Shown piece after piece: positions 8,796 through 18,052 of a stretch of DNA of 64,000 nt. Numbering within the stretch: position 1 is the first letter of the stretch; the number at the start of each line of letters is the position of its first letter. The notes beneath the pieces are model-generated. The model saw only the letters and a list, made by a program, of their open reading frames with translations, did no database searches and was not told the DNA's origin. The stretch spans positions 1 through 64,000 of the forward strand of contig JAMOBD010000003.1 of the NCBI GenBank assembly GCA_039908345.1. Direction: 5' to 3'. This DNA is from Magnetospirillum sp. WYHS-4 (GTDB lineage: Bacteria > Pseudomonadota > Alphaproteobacteria > Rhodospirillales > GLO-3). The position numbers and the translations under genes were made by a program.

Positions 8796-8959
8796 CCGGG
8801 GGGGGCCGCCTCGAGCCCCCTTAGGTGGCGCGCCCGCCACGTTGCGTGGTCTTGATCTTTCCTTCGCGCTGCCAGGGAAGACGGTAGCTACTGGAGTCGA
8901 ACCTTGCAAGTCCTGATTTCCTCAGGCAAAACCTCCACATGAAGGACAGCCCATAACTC

Positions 8960-9436
8960 ATGATCGAACCAGGATTTTCCAATTCGTCTCCCGCGACGCT
9001 CCTGGCCACCTGGTTTGGTGTCGGGCGGCTGCCCGGTGCGCCCGGCACTTGGGGGTCCCTGGCGTCGTTGCCGCTGGCCTGGAGCCTGGCGGCGTGGGCG
9101 GGCCCCTGGGGACTGGCGGCGGGAGTTGCGACGGTCTTCGTGGCCGGGATCTGGGCGGCGGGAGCCTATATGCGAGCCACCGGGACCGACGATCCGGGCG
9201 CCGTGGTGATCGACGAGGTGGCGGGCCAGGGACTGGCCCTCCTGGCCGTGGCGCCCGACCCCCTACTCTACCTGATCGGCTTCGCACTGTTCCGCCTGTT
9301 CGACATCCTCAAGCCTTGGCCGGTGTCCTGGGCGGACCGCGAAGTCGGAGGCGGCCTGGGCGTCATGCTGGACGACATGCTGGCCGGCCTCTACGCAGGG
9401 GCGGCTCTATACGGAATCGCATGGGGACTGGCATGA
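8960..9436 (+). CDS. pgpA: phosphatidylglycerophosphatase A
   Basis: This 158-residue membrane protein dephosphorylates phosphatidylglycerol phosphate to phosphatidylglycerol. The N-terminal WFGVGRLPGAPGTWGSLASLP motif and the VVIDEVAGQ motif with acidic residues are diagnostic of the PgpA family. FRLFDILKPWPV and LGVMLDDMLAGLYAG complete it. Several hydrophobic helices span about residues 32-70 and 90-110. The stop overlaps the next gene by ATGA, so pgpA and cinA are coupled, a common alphaproteobacterial order. Confidence 0.95.
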   Translation: MIEPGFSNSSPATLLATWFGVGRLPGAPGTWGSLASLPLAWSLAAWAGPWGLAAGVATVFVAGIWAAGAYMRATGTDDPGAVVIDEVAGQGLALLAVAPDPLLYLIGFALFRLFDILKPWPVSWADREVGGGLGVMLDDMLAGLYAGAALYGIAWGLA

Positions 9437-9933
9437 GCTTTACGATAGATGATGCCCTCCTGGCCCAGGCGGAAGCCCTCCTGGCGGCCTGCCGCGGACG
9501 CGGCCTAAAGGTGGCGACGGCGGAATCCTGCACCGGCGGCTTGATCGCCGCCGTTCTGACCGCGATCCCCGGTTCCTCGGACGTGGTGGAACGGGGATTC
9601 GTCACCTATGCCAACGAAGCCAAGGCCGCCATGCTGGGCGTACCATGGGATATCTTGACCAACCCCGGCGCGGTCAGCGAGACCGTGGCCCGTGCCATGG
9701 GCGAAGGCGTTCTCGCCCACTCCACGGCGGACCTGTCGGTGGCGGTGACCGGAATCGCCGGACCGGGCGGAGGAAGCGAAATCAAACCCGTCGGACTGGT
9801 CCACGTGGCGGCGATCCGGCGCGGCGGGCCGACCCTCCACCGGCGGATGGTGTTTTCCGGAGACCGGGACGCCGTGCGACGGCAATCGGTGGCCGCGGCG
9901 CTGGAGATGCTGAGGGAACTGGCGGAAACCTGA
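9433..9933 (+). CDS. CinA C-terminal family protein (NMN amidohydrolase type)
   Basis: At 166 residues this is the stand-alone C-terminal domain of CinA (PncC family), which deamidates nicotinamide mononucleotide in NAD recycling. It shows TAESCTGGLIAAVLTAIPGSS near the start, the GFVTYANEAKAAMLGV segment, and the VTGIAGPGGGSEIKPVGLV motif. The N-terminal MoeA-like domain of full CinA is absent, as in many proteobacterial members. The ATG at 9433 overlaps the pgpA stop. Confidence 0.92.
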   Translation: MSFTIDDALLAQAEALLAACRGRGLKVATAESCTGGLIAAVLTAIPGSSDVVERGFVTYANEAKAAMLGVPWDILTNPGAVSETVARAMGEGVLAHSTADLSVAVTGIAGPGGGSEIKPVGLVHVAAIRRGGPTLHRRMVFSGDRDAVRRQSVAAALEMLRELAET

Positions 9934-9939
9934 CGTCGG

Positions 9940-11229
9940 CTACCCACGCGGCGCCTTGGGCAGGGAGAAGCGGAAGCGGCTGCCTTCCCCATGGGTCGAC
10001 TCCACCCAGATACGTCCCCCGTGACGTTCCACGATCTTCTTGCAGATCGCCAGGCCGATGCCGGTTCCGCTGAACTGTTCCTGGGTATGCAGACGCTGGA
10101 AGACCAGAAAGATGCGCTGGTAATACTGGGGTTCGATCCCGATGCCGTTGTCGGCCACCGTGACGATCCAATGGGGCCCCTGGTCTTCGACCGCCAGATG
10201 GACCTGGGGCGGGCGTTCCGGATGGCGGTACTTGATGGCGTTGCCGATCAGGTTCGCGAAGACTTGGCCAAGCTGGCCGGCATCGCCGTACCAACTGGGC
10301 AAGGGATCGAAGCTCACCCTCGCCTCGGCTTCCTCCACCGCCGCCGACAAATCGCGCAGCACGTTGGTGACGACCTGGTCGCCCCGAACATGATCGAAGG
10401 CCGCCACCTGGGTATCGACCCGCGAATAGGCCAGCAGGTCCTGCACCAAGGCCCGAAGACGCTTGGCTCCCCCGACGGCGATATCAAGGAACACCCGCCC
10501 TTCGTCTTCGAGGCTGGTGCCGTAGCGACGCTCCAGAAGCTGCAGGTAGGTGATGACGGTGCGTAGCGGCTCCTGCAGATCGTGGGAGGCGACGAAAGCG
10601 AACTGCTTGAGTTCCTGGTTTGACCGCGTGAGCTGGTCCATTGCCTCTTCCAGCTTTCGTTCGGCGGACCGGCGCGCCGTGATATCGACGATGCTGACCA
10701 GGAGCCTCTTGAATTCTCCGCCCTCGGCCTCCAGCACGCAGGTTTCGAACAGGGCGACGGCCGGCTGGTCTTCGGCCATCCCGAGGACCACCTCGACGGG
10801 CGGAGTACCGCCGCTTCCGGCATCCCGCAGATGATCTTCCAGGGCACGGCGCGATTCCGGCGCGACGAACAGGAACAAGGGCTTGCCCACCACATGGGCC
10901 ACCTCGCGGCCCAGGAGACCGGCCCCCGCGAAGTTCACGTCGGTGATGCGATGATGCGAATCCAGGACCACATAGCCCGACGGAGAATTGTGGAACAGGC
11001 TGTAGTATTTGCGGGTGACGTCCTGAAGCACCCGCTGCGATTCGCGCAATTCCTCGTTCTGGGTCCGCAGTTCCTCCTGATGGATTTCGAGATTCTGCAG
11101 GGTCTCCCCCAGGCGATCCTCGATCTCCTTCATATGCTCGACGCGGACGCGCAGACGCTCGGCTTCCGCACGCCAGTGGGCGGCGTCGTCCGCCAAGCCG
11201 TCCCCGTCGTCCAACCGCTTCCCCCCCAT
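9940..11229 (-). CDS. PAS-domain sensor histidine kinase
   Basis: This 429-residue soluble kinase has an N-terminal coiled coil (about residues 15-70) and one PAS domain (about 72-185). A HisKA region follows with phospho-acceptor His216 in [14 protein letters not shown], and then the ATPase domain ([32 protein letters not shown]). The HDLQEP form is typical of bacteriophytochrome-like and light or energy kinases (HisKA subfamily). No receiver or membrane segment is present. I chose the ATG at 11229 because an AGGG lies before it; longer starts would run into the divergent gene. It is divergent from the CheB/CheR fusion, and no response regulator is adjacent. Confidence 0.88.
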   Translation of the reverse strand: MGGKRLDDGDGLADDAAHWRAEAERLRVRVEHMKEIEDRLGETLQNLEIHQEELRTQNEELRESQRVLQDVTRKYYSLFHNSPSGYVVLDSHHRITDVNFAGAGLLGREVAHVVGKPLFLFVAPESRRALEDHLRDAGSGGTPPVEVVLGMAEDQPAVALFETCVLEAEGGEFKRLLVSIVDITARRSAERKLEEAMDQLTRSNQELKQFAFVASHDLQEPLRTVITYLQLLERRYGTSLEDEGRVFLDIAVGGAKRLRALVQDLLAYSRVDTQVAAFDHVRGDQVVTNVLRDLSAAVEEAEARVSFDPLPSWYGDAGQLGQVFANLIGNAIKYRHPERPPQVHLAVEDQGPHWIVTVADNGIGIEPQYYQRIFLVFQRLHTQEQFSGTGIGLAICKKIVERHGGRIWVESTHGEGSRFRFSLPKAPRG

Positions 11230-11277
11230 GCGAGCCCTTCGTGCCTCCAGTTGCCGGAACCGCCAGCGACTATAGTA

Positions 11278-11289
11278 GCCGCTAGCGGC
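11278..11289. promoter_or_regulatory. perfect 12-base palindrome between divergent kinase genes
   Basis: GCCGCTAGCGGC is a perfect inverted repeat in the 132-base gap between two divergent signalling genes. An AT-rich stretch with TATAGT boxes flanks it on both strands (near 11271 and 11297). It is a plausible operator for a shared regulator, but no protein is implied by the sequence. Confidence 0.35.
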
Positions 11290-11361
11290 CGAATGGTATA
11301 GTATTCCAATCTTGTTATGGTAATAAGAACTGGCAACCAGCCATACGGGTTGAAACAACAT

Positions 11362-14300
11362 ATGACAAAATCTACCAAGGAGCCCGGTCGGGGGGCTCGC
11401 TCGGGTAAGGCAAAGGGCAAGGAGGAAGGCCCGCCGCCGTCTCCGGCAGTGGCGCGGACCGGGGAGCTCTATGTGGTCGGCATCGGCGCCTCGGCCGGCG
11501 GACTGGAGGCGCTACGGCCCTTCGTGGCGAGCTTGCCCGCCTCCTCGGCCATGGCCTACGTGATCGTCCAGCACCTGTCGCCGCAGTACCGCAGCATGCT
11601 GGCCCAGTTGCTGGGGCGCGAAACAAAGCTCGGCATGGTGGAAATTACCGACGGCCAGAAGATCGAGCCCAACGCCATCTACATCACGCCGCCCAACAAG
11701 GACGTGCGGATCAAGAATTCCACCCTTTGGCTGCGCGAGCCTTCCTCGCCGGTCGGCCCCAAGCCTTCCGTCGACGTCTTCTTCGTCTCCCTGGCCGAGG
11801 ACAAGGGCCAGGACGCCATCGGCGTGGTCCTGTCCGGCACCGGCACCGACGGCGCGCACGGCATCCGTGCCATCAAGGCGGCGGGTGGCTTCACCATCGC
11901 CCAGGAACCGGAATCGGCCAAATACGATGGCATGCCGCGCGCCGCCATCGAGACGGGCTGCATCGATATGCTGCTCACCCCCGACAAGATCGGCGGCGAG
12001 TTGGCCTCCATCACCCAGTTCCCGCGTCCCGCCCTGCCGGCGACCCCGGAACCCGCCGCCCGCGACACGGTGGCCGAGATCTTCCGCCTGGTGCAGAAAA
12101 AGACCAATATCGACTTCTCCCAGTACAAGATGAGCACCGTCCACCGCCGGCTGGAACGCCGCTTGGCCGCCAACCGCATCGAATCGGTGGAATCCTACCT
12201 GGATTTCGTGCGTCGCAACCCGACCGAGTTGGACTTGCTGTGCAAGGACATCCTGATCTCGGTGACCTCGTTCTTCCGCGATACCGAGGCCTTCGCCGAC
12301 CTGGATCTGGCCCTGGGCGAGATACTCAAGGTCAAGAAGCCGGGCGATTCCATTCGCATCTGGATTCCCGGCTGCGCCACCGGCGAGGAAGCCTACTCCA
12401 TCGCCATGATGCTGGAAGAACGTCTGGGGAAGAACCTCAAGACCTTCTACAACATCCAGGTCTTCGCCACCGACATCGACCTGGACGCCATGGCCCATGC
12501 CCGCAAGGGCATCTATTCGGAAACCACGGTCGAGAACCTGAAGCCCGAATACATCACCCGCTTTTTCGACCAGATGGCCCAGAGCTACCAAGTTAAGAAG
12601 CACCTACGCGAGATGGTCGTCTTCGCCCGCCAGGATCTGGCCAAGGACCCTCCCTTCGTCCGCGTCGACCTGGTCAGTTGCCGCAACGTGCTGATCTACT
12701 TCAACGCCGACCTGCAAAGCCGGGTCATGTCGATCTTCCATTACGCCTTGAATCCGGAAGGCTACATGTTCCTGGGCAAGTCGGAATCGGTCGGCCACGG
12801 GACCGAGCTTTTCCGCCCGGTCAAAAGCGCCTCCAAGATCTTCAAGAAGCGCTTCGGCCCGTCCGCCAAGCTGGGGGCGCCGCTGTTCGGCCAATTCCGC
12901 CCGGCCACCGCCTATCCGATGGTGCACGACACCGCGCCGCGCCAGGTCTCCTACCTGGACCTGATGAAGGATTCCTTCATCAAGGCCTATGCCCCGCCCA
13001 GCGTGATCGTCAACGACAACCTGGACATCTTGCACATCCACGACAGCGCCGAGACCTTCCTGCGCCTGCCCAAGGGCAAGCCGGAAATGAACCTGTCGCG
13101 CCTCATCATCCCCGATTTCCGCACCGACGTGCGGGTCCTGGTGCATCGCGCCACCCGCGAGGGGGCGCCGGTGCACGGCACCCGCAAGCGCCTCAAGGTG
13201 CCGGACGGCGAGGCCGTCGCGCGGCTGGTCATCCGGCCCTTGGCGATGGAAGGCGGCAAGGAGTCGCTCTACCTGGTCTCCTGCGAAATGGAAAGGGTCG
13301 CCGCGTCGGCCGACGCGGTCGACCGCGCCATCAGCGACCGCGATGCCGAAAGCCGCATCGCGGAACTGGAACAGGAACTGGTCGCCACCAAGGAGAACCT
13401 GCAGACGGTGGTCGAGGAACTGGAGACTTCCAATGAGGAGTTGCAGGCCCTCAACGAGGAGCTGCAGGCCGCCAACGAGGAACTGCAATCCTCCAACGAG
13501 GAACTCGAAACCTCCAACGAGGAACTGCAGTCCACCAACGAGGAACTGACCACGGTCAACGAGGAGCTGCAGGTTCGCACATCCGAACTGGCCGAAGCCA
13601 ACAACGACCTGGAAAACATCCAGAACAGCATCGGCAATCCGATGGTGGTGGTCGACCGCAACCTGCGCATCACCCGCTACACGCCGCCCGCGGTGCGGCT
13701 GTTCGGGCTGCTGCCTTCCGACATCGGCCAGACCATCACCTCGGTGCCCAGCTACGCCGACACCCAGGACCTGCGCGGCCGCTTGGCCCGCGTGGTTGTC
13801 AGCGGCAAGGCGGAAGAAGAGGAAATCCAGGCCAACGGCCTGATCTACCGCATGCGCCTGCAGCCCTACAAGGTACGCGACGAAAAGCCTTCCGGCGCCA
13901 TCATGACCTTCCTTGACGAGACCGAGATACGCACCACCCAGAAGGAGTTGAAGGCGCGCGAGGAGTGGCTGCGCTACATCACCGATTCCGCGCCGGTTCT
14001 GATTTCCTACGTCGACGCGGGGGAACGCATCCGCTTCTGCAACCAGCCTTACTGCGACTGGTTTGTCCGCCCCCGCGATCAGGTGATGGGCGGGCGGGTG
14101 AAGGACGTTGTCGGGGCCGGACGCTACGAGCTGCTTCGGCCTTACATCCGCGCCGCCCTGCGCGGCGAGGAACAACGCTTCGAGCAGCAATCCGCCCACC
14201 CGACCGAGGAACGGCGCTACCTGCGCTATCACTATGTCCCCCATCGCTGCGAGGACGGCTCGGTGCTCGGCTATTTCGCCATCATGACCGATATCGACGA

Positions 14301-15054
14301 CCTCAAGCAGGCGGAAAGCGACCTTTGGCGCGCCAAGACCCACGCGGAACACGCCAGCCGCGCCAAGTCCGAATTCCTGGCCAACATGAGCCACGAACTG
14401 CGTACCCCCCTGAACGCCATCATCGGCTTCAGCCAAGTGCTGAAGGACGAGATGTTCGGCACCCTCGGCGGCGACAAGTACCGGGAATACTCGCGCGACA
14501 TTCACGACAGCGGGCTGTTGCTGCTGACCATGATCAACGACATCCTGGATCTGTCGAAGATCGAGGCCGGCCGGATGATGCTGCACGAGACAGAGGTCGA
14601 CATGCACCTGGCCGGCGACGCCACCCTGCGCCTGGTTGCCGACCGTGCCCAAGCCGGCGGGGTCGCACTGGTCAACGAGGTTCCCACCGACACGCCCCGC
14701 CTGTTCGCCGACGAGACGGCGCTCAAGCGCATCCTGCTCAACCTGCTGACCAATTCGGTCAAGTTCACCGGTACCGGCGGCACCGTCCGGCTGGTCACCC
14801 AAGTCAATCCCGACGCCTACGTGCTGCAGGTGATCGACACCGGAATCGGTATCGCGCCGGCCGACATGCAACGCATCATGAAGCCCTTCGAACAAGTCGA
14901 GTCGGCCTACATCCGCCGGATCGACGGGGTCGGCCTGGGCCTGCCCATCACACAATCCCTGGTCTCGCTGCACGGGGGAACCCTGGACGTGCATAGCGAG
15001 GTCGGCAGGGGAACCACGGTAACCATCGCCTTCCCCGCCGGTCGTATCCGCTGA
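11362..15054 (+). CDS. CheB-CheR-PAS-histidine kinase fusion
   Basis: This 1230-residue soluble protein joins four signalling parts. Residues about 35-220 are a CheB methylesterase with its triad (Ser44 in GASAGG, His71 in VQHLSP, Asp163 in GTGTDGAHG). Residues about 225-490 are a CheR methyltransferase (MSTVHRRLERRL, WIPGCATGEEAYSIAMML, SCRNVLIYF). A Glu/Asn-rich coiled coil with repeated SNEEL units spans about 667-760. Two PAS domains follow (about 760-860 and 870-980). A kinase closes the protein, with His1011 in MSHELRTPLNAIIGF and ATPase boxes NLLTNSVKF, DTGIGI and GVGLGLPI. It has no receiver domain. Family members tie methyl signalling to phosphorylation, and the target of methylation is unknown here. 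An in-frame ATG at 11317 is an alternative start. Confidence 0.9.
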   Translation: MTKSTKEPGRGARSGKAKGKEEGPPPSPAVARTGELYVVGIGASAGGLEALRPFVASLPASSAMAYVIVQHLSPQYRSMLAQLLGRETKLGMVEITDGQKIEPNAIYITPPNKDVRIKNSTLWLREPSSPVGPKPSVDVFFVSLAEDKGQDAIGVVLSGTGTDGAHGIRAIKAAGGFTIAQEPESAKYDGMPRAAIETGCIDMLLTPDKIGGELASITQFPRPALPATPEPAARDTVAEIFRLVQKKTNIDFSQYKMSTVHRRLERRLAANRIESVESYLDFVRRNPTELDLLCKDILISVTSFFRDTEAFADLDLALGEILKVKKPGDSIRIWIPGCATGEEAYSIAMMLEERLGKNLKTFYNIQVFATDIDLDAMAHARKGIYSETTVENLKPEYITRFFDQMAQSYQVKKHLREMVVFARQDLAKDPPFVRVDLVSCRNVLIYFNADLQSRVMSIFHYALNPEGYMFLGKSESVGHGTELFRPVKSASKIFKKRFGPSAKLGAPLFGQFRPATAYPMVHDTAPRQVSYLDLMKDSFIKAYAPPSVIVNDNLDILHIHDSAETFLRLPKGKPEMNLSRLIIPDFRTDVRVLVHRATREGAPVHGTRKRLKVPDGEAVARLVIRPLAMEGGKESLYLVSCEMERVAASADAVDRAISDRDAESRIAELEQELVATKENLQTVVEELETSNEELQALNEELQAANEELQSSNEELETSNEELQSTNEELTTVNEELQVRTSELAEANNDLENIQNSIGNPMVVVDRNLRITRYTPPAVRLFGLLPSDIGQTITSVPSYADTQDLRGRLARVVVSGKAEEEEIQANGLIYRMRLQPYKVRDEKPSGAIMTFLDETEIRTTQKELKAREEWLRYITDSAPVLISYVDAGERIRFCNQPYCDWFVRPRDQVMGGRVKDVVGAGRYELLRPYIRAALRGEEQRFEQQSAHPTEERRYLRYHYVPHRCEDGSVLGYFAIMTDIDDLKQAESDLWRAKTHAEHASRAKSEFLANMSHELRTPLNAIIGFSQVLKDEMFGTLGGDKYREYSRDIHDSGLLLLTMINDILDLSKIEAGRMMLHETEVDMHLAGDATLRLVADRAQAGGVALVNEVPTDTPRLFADETALKRILLNLLTNSVKFTGTGGTVRLVTQVNPDAYVLQVIDTGIGIAPADMQRIMKPFEQVESAYIRRIDGVGLGLPITQSLVSLHGGTLDVHSEVGRGTTVTIAFPAGRIR

Positions 15055-15172
15055 TACCCGATACCGTCCGCTGTCTGCCTGGAGATGGTTATACTTGGCG
15101 GGTCGTCCTCACGGGCTTCGTTCCGCCCGTACGAGACAGGATCGACGCAAGTCGCCAGGCATTTGATTTTGT

Positions 15173-15246
15173 TGGAGCGGGTGAAGGGAATCGAACCCTC
15201 GTCGTAAGCTTGGGAAGCTTCTGCTCTACCATTGAGCTACACCCGC
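15173..15246 (-). tRNA. tRNA-Gly(CCC)
   Basis: The minus strand folds as a tRNA with acceptor stem GCGGGTG pairing to the 3' arm. It has a D-arm GCTCAATGGTAGAGC, an anticodon loop TTCCCAA (anticodon CCC), and a T-arm with GGTTCGATTCC. The encoded 3' end is TCCA. The anticodon makes it glycine, reading GGG. It stands alone between the CheB/CheR gene and rplI. Confidence 0.95.
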
Positions 15247-15386
15247 GCTCCAGGCCAGTCTTATAGGCCATCGACGCGAAGCGCGCAAGGCGCGGCGGCA
15301 CGGTTCAGCCCGTGCCCTGCGCCGTTGCGCCCCGTTTCCTGCCAGGACTCATCGCCCTGGAACCCATTGCCGCCAAACGCAAATGA

Positions 15387-15402
15387 CCGGGACGTTGCCC
15401 GG
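15387..15402 (-). terminator. weak hairpin after rplI
   Basis: A 5-base stem (CCGGG/CCCGG) around a short loop lies about 35 bases downstream of the rplI stop, and the minus strand then reads TCATTTGCGTTT. It could end the rpsF-rpsR-rplI transcript. The T-run is poor, so the assignment is uncertain. Confidence 0.35.
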
Positions 15403-15435
15403 CCATCGCGTTCGGTCGCGGCGCCATCCTCCCCG

Positions 15436-16023
15436 CTATTCGGCGGAGGCGGCTTCCTCGGCGGTCTCGACGACCTCCTCGGGGGCTTCTTCCTCGAAGA
15501 ACTCCTCGACGTGGACTTCGCGCCGCTCCGACTCGGCCACCAGGGCCTTGCCGGTCTCGGCCTGGATCTTCGCCTCGTCCGGCGAACGGGCGACGTTGAC
15601 CTTGATGGTCACCGTCACCTCGGGGTGCAGGGCCACCTTGACGCCGAACAGGCCGAGCGTCTTGATCGGGTGTCCCAGTTCGACCTGGTGGCGGGCGATG
15701 GTCACGCCGGCGGCCGTCGCCGCACTGGCCACGTCGCGGGCGCTCACCGACCCGTAGAGCTGCCCCGCTTCGCCGGCCTGGCGGATCAGGGACACCATCA
15801 TCCCGTCGACCTTGCCCGAGATGGACTGGGCTTCGTCGCGGCGCTTGATGTTGGTGGCCTCCAACTGGGCACGCTCGGCCTCGAAGCGCTTCCGGTTCTC
15901 GTCGGTAGCCCTCAGCGCCTTCTTGCGCGGCAGCAGGAAATTGCGGGCGAAGCCGGGCTTGACCTTGACCACGTCACCCATCTTGCCCAGGCGCTCGATG
16001 CGCTCCAGCAGAATCACTTCCAT
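15436..16023 (-). CDS. rplI: 50S ribosomal protein bL9
   Basis: Full-length bL9 with the N-terminal domain [32 protein letters not shown], which binds 23S rRNA. A long connecting helix and the C-terminal domain follow. A glutamate-rich tail ([20 protein letters not shown]) extends the protein to 195 residues, longer than the roughly 150 of Escherichia coli, as is common in alphaproteobacteria. It is the last gene of the rpsF-rpsR-DUF2232-rplI cluster and starts 3 bases after the DUF2232 stop. Confidence 0.97.
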   Translation of the reverse strand: MEVILLERIERLGKMGDVVKVKPGFARNFLLPRKKALRATDENRKRFEAERAQLEATNIKRRDEAQSISGKVDGMMVSLIRQAGEAGQLYGSVSARDVASAATAAGVTIARHQVELGHPIKTLGLFGVKVALHPEVTVTIKVNVARSPDEAKIQAETGKALVAESERREVHVEEFFEEEAPEEVVETAEEAASAE

Positions 16024-16026
16024 GAC

Positions 16027-16986
16027 TTACTCCTCCTCGCCATCGTCTGGCTTTCGGGCCGGGACCGGACCGGCGAAGCGCCGCCGGATCCCCACCCATT
16101 GTTCGAACACTCCGACACCCGCCACCAGCAGTTTGGCCCCGTCGAAGACGAGAACCAAGAGATAGAACGCCGCCAGCAGCATCGTTCCGTTCATCGACCG
16201 GCGCGCCATGGCATGCACCACGGCCAGCCCCTGGAAGAAGAACGGCACCATCAGCACCACCGCGAGATTGCGGCCCAGGTACCGCAACTCGCCGGCCTCG
16301 ATCGCGGTCGCCGCCACCGCCAAGCCCGCCACCGCAACCAGCCCCACCGACGCCCAGTCGGGCAGGGTCAGGTCGGCGAAGGCCGGACTGGGCCGGAGAG
16401 CCCGTCCCGAGCGCGCCAACAAGGCCTGCGCCAGGGCCGCGTTGGCCACCGTCGTCACCACCCAGGCGCTCCCCGCGAAACCGGGGAACAGCGGCACCAG
16501 GATGTCCAGCCATCCCTCGCGCAGCGGGTCCGGCAGCGACAGCTGGCGGAACGCCTGATCCAGCGAAGCCTGCACCGCGGCTTCCAGGCCATCGCCGCCC
16601 GAAAGTGCGGTCGCCGCCCCGGCCACCATGGCCGCCGCCATCAGCGCCAACCAGGCAACGATGCCGCCCGGCGAAGACCACTCGATGGTCCCGTCGGGCG
16701 CCGTCCGGTAGGCCAGCGCCTGACGGACCACCACCCAGGCCGGCGCCGCGTGCAGCAGCCCGAAGACCGCAGCCGCGGCGGTGCCGCCCAGCAGACCCGT
16801 CACCGCGAAGCCAGCCGCCGCCGCCAAGGCTGCCAACCGGGGCCCGAGAGCCAAACCGGCAAGCAGCAGAGGCAAGGGCGCCACGTACATCATCAGCAGC
16901 GCCAACACCGACCCCGTCGCCATCGACAGCGAGGCCAGGGCGCTCGCGACGCCCGCGGCCAAGACGATCAGCAAGGGCTTCGACAT
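16027..16986 (-). CDS. DUF2232-type membrane protein
   Basis: This 319-residue protein has about eight hydrophobic helices, starting at the N-terminus (PLLIVLAAGVASALASLSMATGSVLALLMMYVAPLPLLLAGLAL). It lies between rpsR and rplI, the usual position of the DUF2232 (YybS-like) family in alphaproteobacteria. The function of the family is unknown; some relatives resemble membrane components of vitamin transporters. The position suggests co-expression with ribosomal proteins, but no ribosomal role is shown. Confidence 0.8.
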   Translation of the reverse strand: MSKPLLIVLAAGVASALASLSMATGSVLALLMMYVAPLPLLLAGLALGPRLAALAAAAGFAVTGLLGGTAAAAVFGLLHAAPAWVVVRQALAYRTAPDGTIEWSSPGGIVAWLALMAAAMVAGAATALSGGDGLEAAVQASLDQAFRQLSLPDPLREGWLDILVPLFPGFAGSAWVVTTVANAALAQALLARSGRALRPSPAFADLTLPDWASVGLVAVAGLAVAATAIEAGELRYLGRNLAVVLMVPFFFQGLAVVHAMARRSMNGTMLLAAFYLLVLVFDGAKLLVAGVGVFEQWVGIRRRFAGPVPARKPDDGEEE

Positions 16987-17035
16987 GGTGCCTCCCGCCC
17001 CGCCCCCGAGCCGGAGGCCGGACGAGTCCCCCGCC

Positions 17036-17281
17036 TTACTTGAGAACGTAAGGCAGGAGCGCCAGGAAGCGGGCCCGCTTGATCGCCTGCGAGAGTTCCC
17101 GCTGCTTCTTGGCGGAAACCGCCGTGATGCGGCTGGGAACGATCTTGCCGCGCTCGGACACGTAGCGCTGCAACAGACGCAGGTCCTTGTAGTCGATCAC
17201 CGGAGCGTTATCGCCGGAGAACGGACAGGTCTTGCGACGCCGGAAGAAGGGACGCCGCGCTCCACCACCAGTGCCGTTCAT
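17036..17281 (-). CDS. rpsR: 30S ribosomal protein bS18
   Basis: The 81 residues match bS18: [69 protein letters not shown]. It binds the platform of the 30S subunit next to bS6. The start overlaps the rpsF stop by ATGA, giving tight coupling of the two partners. Confidence 0.97.
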   Translation of the reverse strand: MNGTGGGARRPFFRRRKTCPFSGDNAPVIDYKDLRLLQRYVSERGKIVPSRITAVSAKKQRELSQAIKRARFLALLPYVLK

Positions 17282-17739
17282 TCCAAACCTCCCTCGACTT
17301 CGCTGCTGTCGCGGCGACCGCGGCCCGGACGGTCGTCACGGCCAAAGCGGTCTTCGCGTCCCGGACGATCGTCACGGCCGAAGCGGTCCTCGCGGCCCGG
17401 ACGCTCGTCGCGCATGTTACGGCTCTGCATCATGGCGGAAGGCTCCTCTTCGAGGGCCTCGACGCGCACGGTGAGGAAGCGCAGCACGTCCTCGTGCAGG
17501 TGCATCTGGCGCTCCACCTCGCGCACCGCCGGGGGCGGGGCATCGAGGTTGAAGAGCACATAATGGCCCTTGCGGTTCTTCTTGATGCGGTAGGTGAGAT
17601 TGCGCAGACCCCAGTACTCGCGCTTGGCGACCTTGCCGCCCAGGTCCTCGATCACCTTGGTGAAGGCGTCGGCCAGGGCGTCCACCTGGGGACCGGAGAT
17701 GTCCGGCCGCGCGATGAAGACGTTCTCGTAGAATGGCAC
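17278..17739 (-). CDS. rpsF: 30S ribosomal protein bS6 with repeat tail
   Basis: bS6 pairs with bS18 on the 30S platform. The core (about residues 1-105) shows [52 protein letters not shown] and the VEALEEEPS end. A charged tail then carries two copies of a 12-residue repeat ([12 protein letters not shown]) and ends acidic, for 153 residues in all. Such tails occur in bS6 of alphaproteobacteria. It is the first gene of the cluster, with a clear promoter about 100 bases upstream. Confidence 0.97.
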   Translation of the reverse strand: MPFYENVFIARPDISGPQVDALADAFTKVIEDLGGKVAKREYWGLRNLTYRIKKNRKGHYVLFNLDAPPPAVREVERQMHLHEDVLRFLTVRVEALEEEPSAMMQSRNMRDERPGREDRFGRDDRPGREDRFGRDDRPGRGRRDSSEVEGGLE

Positions 17740-17770
17740 TTCGGATCACTCCCTTCGGATTGTCTCAGCC

Positions 17771-17792
17771 TTTCCCGGCACATTACCGGAAA
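17771..17792 (-). promoter_or_regulatory. hairpin in the rpsF leader, possible bS6:bS18 site
   Basis: The transcript before rpsF folds into a stem (TTTCCGG with its partner CCGGGAAA, one bulged base) about 32 bases before the start codon. The bS6:bS18 complex represses its own mRNA in many bacteria by binding a leader hairpin that displays CCG. A CCG is present here in the 3' arm. The match is by shape only. Confidence 0.4.
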
Positions 17793-17841
17793 ACAGGCAT
17801 AGCCGGACCCCGGAAGGACCGGCAGGGAAACAAGGCCGCGG

Positions 17842-17869
17842 ACTATACACGAAACCACCCCAAGCGCAA
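17842..17869 (-). promoter_or_regulatory. sigma-70-like promoter for rpsF operon
   Basis: On the minus strand TTGCGC is followed after 16 bases by TATAGT, close to the sigma-70 consensus. Transcription would begin near 17835 and give a leader of about 95 bases containing the hairpin at 17771-17792. The rest of the 313-base gap between rpsF and the cyclase gene (17740-18052) shows no gene. Confidence 0.55.
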
Positions 17870-18052
17870 CGGGGCTTTGCAGCGGGGCTGCGGGGCGTTA
17901 CCGGTTGATCGCCGGAGAACCAAGCCGCCATTTCCCTCAACTCCGGAAACGGCCGCTCCACGCCATAATGAGAACTGCTGTCGTTTCGGCAGGGGCTTGG
18001 CGTCGGGACGCAAATGCCTATATCCTTGCGGAACTTTGTTCTCGAGTGGCCG

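Noticed and set aside
8821-8961. A small minus-strand frame (start MSYGLSFMWRFCLRKSG, 46 aa) between the M23 and pgpA genes.
   Set aside because: It has no family match and overlaps the pgpA start on the other strand. The adjoining GGTTCGACTCC on the minus strand looks like a tRNA T-loop, but its flanks do not pair, so no tRNA was called.
13361-13620. A tandem-looking DNA repeat in the CheB-CheR fusion.
   Set aside because: It encodes the regular SNEEL coiled coil of the fusion protein and is explained by protein structure.
12604-14994. A 796-residue open minus-strand frame antisense to the CheB-CheR fusion.
   Set aside because: It is the mirror of a GC-rich coding frame: its composition is low-complexity Gly/Val/Asp/Leu with no domain, and the plus strand has complete catalytic motifs.
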